Shown: positions 14,083 through 19,084 of the stretch, piece by piece
Layout: every line of letters starts with the position of its first letter
Numbering within the stretch: position 1 is the first letter of the stretch
Origin: an uncultured Bacillota bacterium
Lineage (GTDB): Bacteria; Bacillota; Dehalobacteriia; UBA7702
Length of the DNA stretch: 19,084 nucleotides
Assembly: GCA_902766525.1 (NCBI GenBank)
Contig: CACXDX010000011.1
Span: forward strand, 1 to 19,084
Direction: 5' to 3'
Translations under genes and position numbers: made by a program
Notes under the pieces: model-generated
The model's input: only the letters and a program-made list of their open reading frames with translations
The model's database searches: none
What the model was told of the DNA's origin: nothing

Positions 14083-15742
14083 AATCCAATTCAATGATGA
14101 TGGGAATAATCATCGGTTTTCTTTTAACATCGGCATACAGCGTTTTACCGACGGATTCTTTCAGCTTTTGTTTGACCGTGGAAAAGTCCTTGATTCGTTT
14201 TCCTTCATACTTTTCCATCAGTTTGCAAATATTTTCTCTGGCTGTCTCCATCAAATCCTCGGATTCCTTCACATAGATGAAACCTCTGGATATCATTTCG
14301 GGCTTGGCAGCGAGAACGCCGTTCCGATCCACCGTTACGATAACGACCATAATGCCGTCGTTGGCCAGCTGGCGGCGGTCATGCAGGACAACACTGCCGA
14401 CATCCTTATCACCCATGCCGTCGATCATGATTTTGCCTGTGGCAACGCTTCCCTTTTTCAACGCGCTTTTTTTGGTAATTTCCAGCATCGTGCCGTTGTC
14501 CAAAACAAAGATATTGTCCGAGGGGATACCCAGTTTTTGGGCGATGGAAGCGTGCTTATAGAGCATACGCTCTTCACCGTGGACCGGAACAAAATATTTT
14601 GGCTTGGCCAGGGCAAGGATAAATTTTAATTCCTCCTGACGGGCGTGACCGGAAACATGGATATCCGAATCGGCATCGGCAACGACTTCAGCGCCCTGCT
14701 TAACGAGAAGATCGATATTGCGGCCGCTGGAGACTTCATTTCCGGGAATCGGCAATGCCGAAACAATGATGGTATCGCCGGGCATGAGCTTGATGTGACG
14801 ATGTTCGCCATTGGCGATTCGGGTCAGTGTCGACATCGGTTCACCCTGACTGCCGGTAGCGAGAATCGTCACTTTATTCGGAGGCAGACTGTCGATCTCA
14901 TCAATATCGATCATCGTATGCTTCGGCACTTTTAAATATCCCAGATCTGTGGCGATACTGACGACATTCATCATACTACGACCTACAATAGCAACTTTGC
15001 GGTTATATTTGGCCGCCGTTGAAATTACCTGCTGCAAACGGTGAACATTGGTGGCGAAGGTAGCCACGATGATACGGCCTTTGGCGGCGCGGAAATTATC
15101 GTTAAAGGAGTTCCCGACGAGTTTTTCCGACTTCGTGAAGCCGGGACGTTCGGCATTGGTGCTGTCGGCCATCATCAAAAGGATGCCCTTGCTCCCCAAT
15201 GCGGCAATGCGGTGAAGATCCATAACAGCACCGTCAACAGGCGTAAGATCGATTTTAAAATCACCGGTATGAAAAATCACGCCGATGGGCGTATGAATCG
15301 CCATACCCACGGCATCGGGAATGCTGTGATTGACGCGAATAAATTCCACTTTAAAGGGACTTACCGGAAGCACATCCCCGGGGCTCATTTCATGCAGATC
15401 CGCCGTGACATGTGCCTCTTTCAGTTTATGGCTGACAAGGCCGAGCGTGAGTCTGGTTCCGTAAACGGGAACGTCAAGTTCTTTCAGCACATAGGGCAAA
15501 GCACCGATATGATCTTCATGACCGTGAGTCAGGAAAATGCCTTTAATGCGTTTTTTATTCTCCACCAAAAATGTATAATCGGGAATAACCGTGTCAATGC
15601 CGAGCATATCATCTTCGGGAAATTCCATCCCGCAATCGATAACGATCATGCTGTTGCCATAACGAACCACGGTCATATTGTTGCCGATCTCCCCGAGTCC
15701 GCCCAGGGGGATCAATGTAATTTTGCTTTCTTTTTGAGCCAT
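14081..15742 (-). CDS. Ribonuclease J
   Basis: 553 residues, the RNase J length (5'-3' exonuclease/endonuclease of mRNA turnover and rRNA maturation in Bacillota). Seen: LGGLGEIG at 13-20, the metal motif HGHEDH (73-78), HSIPD, HTGDFK, DSTNAERPG, the beta-CASP block with FATNVHRLQQV and TGSQGEPMSTLTRIA, HVSGHA and PVHGEERML, and a C-terminal domain from about residue 450 ending KRKPMIIPIIIELD. The ATG at 15742 is chosen because it matches the family N-terminus and has AAAGGA just upstream, though the spacing is short; an in-frame ATG at 15799 would add 19 unconserved residues. I found no good promoter in the 162-base gap after dapA. It looks like a single-gene unit or readthrough from dapA. 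Confidence 0.96.
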   Translation of the reverse strand: MAQKESKITLIPLGGLGEIGNNMTVVRYGNSMIVIDCGMEFPEDDMLGIDTVIPDYTFLVENKKRIKGIFLTHGHEDHIGALPYVLKELDVPVYGTRLTLGLVSHKLKEAHVTADLHEMSPGDVLPVSPFKVEFIRVNHSIPDAVGMAIHTPIGVIFHTGDFKIDLTPVDGAVMDLHRIAALGSKGILLMMADSTNAERPGFTKSEKLVGNSFNDNFRAAKGRIIVATFATNVHRLQQVISTAAKYNRKVAIVGRSMMNVVSIATDLGYLKVPKHTMIDIDEIDSLPPNKVTILATGSQGEPMSTLTRIANGEHRHIKLMPGDTIIVSALPIPGNEVSSGRNIDLLVKQGAEVVADADSDIHVSGHARQEELKFILALAKPKYFVPVHGEERMLYKHASIAQKLGIPSDNIFVLDNGTMLEITKKSALKKGSVATGKIMIDGMGDKDVGSVVLHDRRQLANDGIMVVIVTVDRNGVLAAKPEMISRGFIYVKESEDLMETARENICKLMEKYEGKRIKDFSTVKQKLKESVGKTLYADVKRKPMIIPIIIELD

Positions 15743-15839
15743 AAATTCCTTTCCGTCAATCTGTTTTCCCAAAGAAAATTCACAGGAGCCTGAGATCATT
15801 ACCGAAAAATATTTATTGACAAAACTCTTTTAACAAATC

Positions 15840-15872
15840 TTTCCCGGAGGAAAATCAGCCTCCGTTCGGAAA
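15840..15872 (-). other. Hairpin between dapA and the RNase J gene
   Basis: On the minus strand, CGGAGG/CCTCCG (15859-15864, 15845-15850) closed outside by TTTCC/GGAAA across a 3-base bulge, 8-base loop. Only a poor U-tract (GATTTGTT) follows. It is either a weak dapA terminator or a structured leader of the RNase J mRNA. Confidence 0.5.
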
Positions 15873-15904
15873 TGGATTTTGTCGTATTATTTCCCCGTCA
15901 AAAT

Positions 15905-16783
15905 TCAGATCAAATCGTACGCTTTTAATAAGGAGCGAATGGATTCGACTTCCTGTTCATCGGCTTCGCACATCGGCAGACGAAAGCCGCCGACAGCAAA
16001 ACCCATGAGATTCAGAGCCGTTTTAACGGGAATGGGATTTGCGGTAAGAAACATTCCCTTAAACATCGGATAAAGCTTTAAATGAAGATTCCGCGCTTTT
16101 TCCAATTCATTTCGTTTGATGGCGCGAACCATTTCTTTAATATCCGTTCCGACGATGTGAGACGCCACGCTGATGACGCCGACAGCACCCATTGTACAGG
16201 CGGTAAACGTCATATAATCATCTCCGGAATATACGGCGAATTCCTTTGGCAGATTTAACATTAATTTTGAAAGATCATCCACACTGCCGGTGGATTCCTT
16301 CAATGCTTTGATTTGTTTCAGTTCGGCTAAACGGACAATGGTATCCGTTTCCGCTTTAATGCCGGTACGACCGGGAATATTATAAATAATCACCGGACAG
16401 GAAGCGACATCATTGATTGCGGTAAAATGTTTCAGCAGACCTTTTTGGGTCGGTTTGTTATAATAGGGAACCACGGAGAGATATCCGTCAAAACCGATCG
16501 AGTTGTACTTCTCGATTCTGCGCAGTACGGATGCGGTATCATTACCGCCGGCACCGACGATGACTTTTCCCCTGTCACCGACAGCGGCTTTGACTTCACG
16601 ATAGAGCGTTTCCGCTTCTTCTTCACTGATCGTAGGATTTTCTCCGGTCGTGCCGCAAATCAAAACCGCGTCACTTCCGTGATCCAAAAGATAGAGAGCA
16701 AGCTCCTGACCTTTTTCGTAGTTGACCGAACCGTCTTCATGAAAAGGCGTTATCATTGCGGTAATGACATCACCAAAACACAT
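15905..16783 (-). CDS. dapA: 4-hydroxy-tetrahydrodipicolinate synthase
   Basis: 292 residues, the standard length. It condenses aspartate semialdehyde with pyruvate, the committed step to lysine and dipicolinate. Seen: the pyruvate-binding GTTGE (Thr45, Thr46), Tyr108 in VPYYNKP, Tyr134 in YNIPGRT with Arg139, Schiff-base Lys162 in ALKEST, and YSGDD. GAGGTG lies just before the ATG. It follows asd by 64 bases, with a GC-rich hairpin in the gap. The order dpaA-dpaB-asd-dapA resembles the spoVFA-spoVFB-asd-dapG-dapA cluster of Bacillus subtilis, without a second aspartokinase gene. Confidence 0.98.
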   Translation of the reverse strand: MCFGDVITAMITPFHEDGSVNYEKGQELALYLLDHGSDAVLICGTTGENPTISEEEAETLYREVKAAVGDRGKVIVGAGGNDTASVLRRIEKYNSIGFDGYLSVVPYYNKPTQKGLLKHFTAINDVASCPVIIYNIPGRTGIKAETDTIVRLAELKQIKALKESTGSVDDLSKLMLNLPKEFAVYSGDDYMTFTACTMGAVGVISVASHIVGTDIKEMVRAIKRNELEKARNLHLKLYPMFKGMFLTANPIPVKTALNLMGFAVGGFRLPMCEADEQEVESIRSLLKAYDLI

Positions 16784-16797
16784 AGCGCACCTCTTTC

Positions 16798-16815
16798 CGG
16801 CGGCAAATACCGCCG
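16798..16815 (-). other. GC-rich hairpin in the asd-dapA gap
   Basis: Perfect 6-bp stem CGGCGG/CCGCCG with a 6-base loop, ending about 6 bases before the dapA ribosome binding site. No U-tract follows on the minus strand, so it is not a terminator for asd; on the plus strand it precedes TATTTTT but no gene ends there. A segmental stability or translation element is possible. Confidence 0.6.
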
Positions 16816-16847
16816 TATTTTTAAAGAATAAAAAAATTCAAGCAGCA

Positions 16848-17879
16848 TCAGCGGGGAGCATTTGATTTGATCCACTCTTCGGCGATTTGAATGGCATTCG
16901 TCGCCGCACCCTTTCGAATCTGATCGGCAACGACCCAAAAAGTAAGACCTTTGTGATCCGGCAAGGAGATATCTTCGCGGATACGGCCGACATAAACCTC
17001 ATTGGTGTCGGAAGAATGAATCGCCATGGGATATTGTTTTTCGGCGGGATTGTCAACGAGAACGACACCGGGAGCAGCGGCAAGGATATCCTTGGCTTCT
17101 TCGGGAGTCAGGGGTTTTTCCGTTTCGATGGTAATAGACTCGGAATGGCTGCGGAAAACGGGAACACGAACGGTCGTCGCATTGATGGCGATGCTTTCAT
17201 CGTGAAAGATTTTCCTGGTTTCATTGACCATCTTCATTTCCTCTTTCGTATATCCGCTTTCAAGGAACTCATCAATGTGCGGAATACAGTTAAAGGCAAT
17301 GGGATAAGGGAAAGCCGACGCCGTAAGATCCTTCGGATTTTTACCGGTTTCAACGAATTCCTTCACTTCGTTTTCAAGTGCCTCGATGCCGGCAATCCCG
17401 GCGCCGGAAACGGCCTGATAGGTAGAAACGATGATCCGACGGATTTTTGCTTTATCATGAAGCGGCTTTAAGGCAACGACCATCTGAATGGTGGAACAGT
17501 TGGGATTGGCAATAATACCTTTGTTTTCGGCAACATCTTCCGGATTCACCTCGGGCACGACAAGAGGAACCTCCGGATCCATGCGAAAGGCCGAACTGTT
17601 GTCAATAACAACGGCTCCCGCGGCGGCAGCTTCTTTTGCGAGATCTTTACATTGGCCGCCCGCGGCAAAGAGAGCGATATCCACACCGTTAAAAGAATCG
17701 TAACCGCAAACGTCGACAGACAATTCTTTCCCGCGGAAAACGATCTTTTTCCCTTTTTGCGTCGGATCCGCAAAAAGACGCAATTCGCCCACGGGAAAAT
17801 CCCGTTCAGCAAGACCTTTTAAAAGTTCCGTACCGACCGCACCTGTAGCACCAACAACGGCAACACTGTACAAATCCAT
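16848..17879 (-). CDS. asd: Aspartate-semialdehyde dehydrogenase
   Basis: 343 residues, the usual length. It reduces aspartyl phosphate to aspartate 4-semialdehyde with NADPH, feeding both hom and dapA in this window. Seen: the NADP loop GATGAVG (10-16), the active-site Cys128 in NPNCST, SGAGIAG, the substrate arginine in RVPVFRSHS with catalytic His245, and NEVYVGRIRED near the C-terminus. The ATG at 17879 is chosen because GAGGTG lies six bases before it; a GTG at 17888 would start inside that site. It has its own promoter after dpaB and heads asd-dapA. Confidence 0.98.
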   Translation of the reverse strand: MDLYSVAVVGATGAVGTELLKGLAERDFPVGELRLFADPTQKGKKIVFRGKELSVDVCGYDSFNGVDIALFAAGGQCKDLAKEAAAAGAVVIDNSSAFRMDPEVPLVVPEVNPEDVAENKGIIANPNCSTIQMVVALKPLHDKAKIRRIIVSTYQAVSGAGIAGIEALENEVKEFVETGKNPKDLTASAFPYPIAFNCIPHIDEFLESGYTKEEMKMVNETRKIFHDESIAINATTVRVPVFRSHSESITIETEKPLTPEEAKDILAAAPGVVLVDNPAEKQYPMAIHSSDTNEVYVGRIREDISLPDHKGLTFWVVADQIRKGAATNAIQIAEEWIKSNAPR

Positions 17880-17885
17880 AATACT

Positions 17886-17891
17886 CACCTC
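17886..17891 (-). promoter_or_regulatory. Ribosome binding site deciding the asd start
   Basis: GAGGTG on the minus strand, six bases before the ATG at 17879. The alternative GTG start at 17888 overlaps this site and is therefore unlikely. Confidence 0.8.
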
Positions 17892-17991
17892 ATGATATTC
17901 CCTGAAAATGCATAGAACGCATATTTATTGAATCCTTTATTCCCGGTCTTTTGCCGAAAAAATCCGATACTACGCATTATTTCAATTTTAT

Positions 17992-18020
17992 ATTATACTA
18001 CATTTGAATTCAATATTCAA
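17992..18020 (-). promoter_or_regulatory. Internal promoter for asd-dapA
   Basis: TTGAAT (18015-18020, inside the end of dpaB), 17-base spacer, perfect TATAAT (17992-17997) on the minus strand. The leader of about 105 bases has only small potential hairpins and no lysine-riboswitch signature. It would allow vegetative expression independent of the dpaAB promoter outside the window. Confidence 0.78.
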
Positions 18021-18609
18021 TCAAAATCGGTTGAATTTGTTGACCAATTAACGCTTTTTCTGTCGTTTCAACGATCATTTCCATTTTTGCCACAAGCGAA
18101 TTCGGTTTTTTCAACGGGTCATCCTGACCGAACGGAACAAAAAAGACATTTTTCATATTGAGCAATAAACCGATATTTTTAGCGCTGATCCCTAGACCGT
18201 CATTGGTGGATACGGCAATAATCAACGGCCCCCCGTTGCGCAAGTGTGCTTTAGCGGCCATCAGAACTGCCGTATCGACAACACCGTTGACCAACTTGGC
18301 GATGGTGTTTCCGCTTGCCGGAGCAATGATAACCGCGTCAAGAAGGCGTTCTGGGCCGATGGGTTCCGCGTCCCTGATCGAGGAAATCACGGTGTTGCCG
18401 CAGACTGTTTCCAATTCCTTTCGCCAATGATCCGCGCTGCCGAACCGCGTATCCGTATGCAGAACCGAAGGTGAAAGAATCGGATATACTTCTGCCTCCT
18501 TTTCCCTCGCCAATTCTTTATATACCGCCAATACGCGATTGAGCGTACAATGAGATCCCGTCAAAGCAAAACCGATTTTTTTCCCTTTTAATCCATTTTT
18601 TTCAGCCAT
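18010..18609 (-). CDS. dpaB: Dipicolinate synthase subunit B
   Basis: 199 residues, the length of DpaB/SpoVFB. With DpaA it oxidises (hydroxy-tetra)dihydrodipicolinate to dipicolinate in the mother cell for spore-core heat resistance. Seen: a flavoprotein-fold N-terminus KKIGFALTGSHCTLNRV, PILSPSV, then IIAPASGNTIAKLVNGVVDT (94-113), AHLRNGGPLIIAVSTNDGLG and NIGLLLN, all hallmarks of the subunit. The start is the ATG at 18609, about six bases after AGGGGG; the frame extends a further 45 codons upstream, but that stretch lies inside dpaA. It overlaps the dpaA stop by eight bases (ATGGCTGA), so translation is likely coupled. Presumed mother-cell sporulation expression is by analogy with Bacillus. 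Confidence 0.96.
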   Translation of the reverse strand: MAEKNGLKGKKIGFALTGSHCTLNRVLAVYKELAREKEAEVYPILSPSVLHTDTRFGSADHWRKELETVCGNTVISSIRDAEPIGPERLLDAVIIAPASGNTIAKLVNGVVDTAVLMAAKAHLRNGGPLIIAVSTNDGLGISAKNIGLLLNMKNVFFVPFGQDDPLKKPNSLVAKMEMIVETTEKALIGQQIQPILIEY

Positions 18610-19084
18610 GATATCCCCCTTTATTTTCGGAAAACAATAAACTGTAGTATGACGCAAGTATTTCTCCGGCAGAGACCGGCGCGTATTTCCCCGGTAATCC
18701 CGGCAAAAAGAGATGTTTTCGGCCGATTTTTTCTGCGGCTTCAATATCTACGCCTCCGGGAGATGAAGCCAAATCAACGAGCAAACATTCTTTTTTCGTG
18801 GACGCGATGATCTTTTCGGTGACAATTTTTGCCGGCACCGTATTGATAAGAATATCGGTTTTAGGTAAAAAAACAGGGAGCCCGCCATAGAGTCGGACGT
18901 CAAAACCTTCTTTGCGTCCGCGGATCAATTCCTGTTCTTTTCGGCAAAAAATCGCGGTCCTGCAGCCGATGACGGAAAAGATCTCTCCGCAGGCTCTGCC
19001 GACCCGACCGAAACCGAGAACCGCCACCGTTTTATTCCTGATGGAAGTATCCGAATAATCCATTAAAAAAGCCAATGCCGCTTC
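18602..19084 (-). CDS. dpaA: Dipicolinate synthase subunit A, N-terminus cut by window edge
   Basis: The last 160 residues of DpaA/SpoVFA; the frame stays open to the right edge, beginning EAALAF in the window, and a full protein is about 290-300 residues. Seen: the NAD(P)-binding loop VAVLGFGRVGRA, INTVPA, LLVDLASSPGGVD, and LPGLPGKYAPVSAGEIL near the C-terminus, in the order of the family's dehydrogenase-like domain. It overlaps dpaB by eight bases. The apparent TTG start near 19075 is internal, because the alignment-like similarity continues upstream of it. Presence of both subunits is good evidence that the organism makes endospores. Confidence 0.95.
   Translation of the reverse strand, partial: EAALAFLMDYSDTSIRNKTVAVLGFGRVGRACGEIFSVIGCRTAIFCRKEQELIRGRKEGFDVRLYGGLPVFLPKTDILINTVPAKIVTEKIIASTKKECLLVDLASSPGGVDIEAAEKIGRKHLFLPGLPGKYAPVSAGEILASYYSLLFSENKGGYHG

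Noticed and set aside
17880..18009. A lysine riboswitch before asd-dapA
   Set aside because: The leader of about 105 bases is shorter than the lysine aptamer and has only small 4-6 bp hairpins.
18610..18744. An N-terminal extension of DpaB
   Set aside because: This stretch lies in the dpaA coding region in another frame and is not DpaB-like; AGGGGG before the ATG at 18609 fixes the start.
1..19084. CRISPR array, insertion sequence, prophage or defence system
   Set aside because: No regularly spaced direct repeats, transposase, integrase, phage or known defence domains were seen; nearly all sequence is explained by housekeeping genes and short regulatory gaps.

Overview
The window looks like a chromosomal segment of an anaerobic, endospore-forming member of the Bacillota (Clostridia-like). 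The evidence is both dipicolinate synthase subunits (dpaA, dpaB) beside asd and dapA, an RNase J, a GatCAB amidotransferase, a clostridial-type short-chain flavodoxin, a CooT-type nickel protein, a cobalamin riboswitch with a terminator platform, strong Gram-positive ribosome binding sites and many sigma-A promoters with 17-base spacers. I see no transposase, integrase, phage gene or CRISPR array, and codon choice looks even throughout, so this reads as core genome rather than an island. The species cannot be named from the sequence alone.

Layout, left to right. 1-2071 (minus strand): a consensus promoter, a cobalamin riboswitch, an intrinsic terminator, a zinc-dependent medium-chain dehydrogenase and a TrpD-like phosphoribosyltransferase cut by the window edge. 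2109-2311: a tRNA-Pro(GGG) with a perfect consensus promoter and its own terminator. 2366-4928 (minus): hom-lysC, the entry to the aspartate-family amino acids, behind a promoter with a very short leader. 5069-5581 (plus): a two-gene nickel-related unit, a His-rich helical 70-residue protein plus a 58-residue CooT homologue, ending in a terminator shared with the converging flavodoxin. 5580-12388 (minus): one promoter followed by a tight run hisH-hisF-gatC-gatA-gatB-MBL/beta-CASP nuclease-flavodoxin. 12391-13498 (minus): an alpha/beta hydrolase with its own promoter and strong terminator. 13506-14082 (plus): a divergently transcribed DNA-deoxyinosine glycosylase. 14081-15742 (minus): RNase J. 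15905-19084 (minus): dpaA-dpaB-(internal promoter)-asd-dapA, the lysine/dipicolinate branch.

How the genes fit together. LysC, Asd and Hom lead from aspartate to homoserine; DapA diverts aspartate semialdehyde to dihydrodipicolinate; DpaAB oxidises that product to dipicolinate for the spore core. A promoter between dpaB and asd suggests that asd-dapA can be expressed in growing cells independently of sporulation. The hisHF-gatCAB run puts two glutamine-dependent ammonia-transfer complexes in one transcription unit.

The points I consider most worth a second look are: (i) the cobalamin-riboswitch operon pairing a zinc dehydrogenase with a TrpD homologue that lacks the usual anthranilate-site signature; (ii) a HisF whose catalytic Asp130 is Gln, although Asp11 and the ammonia-gate residues are kept; (iii) the small His-cluster protein coupled to CooT. 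The rest is ordinary, well-recognised metabolism and RNA processing.
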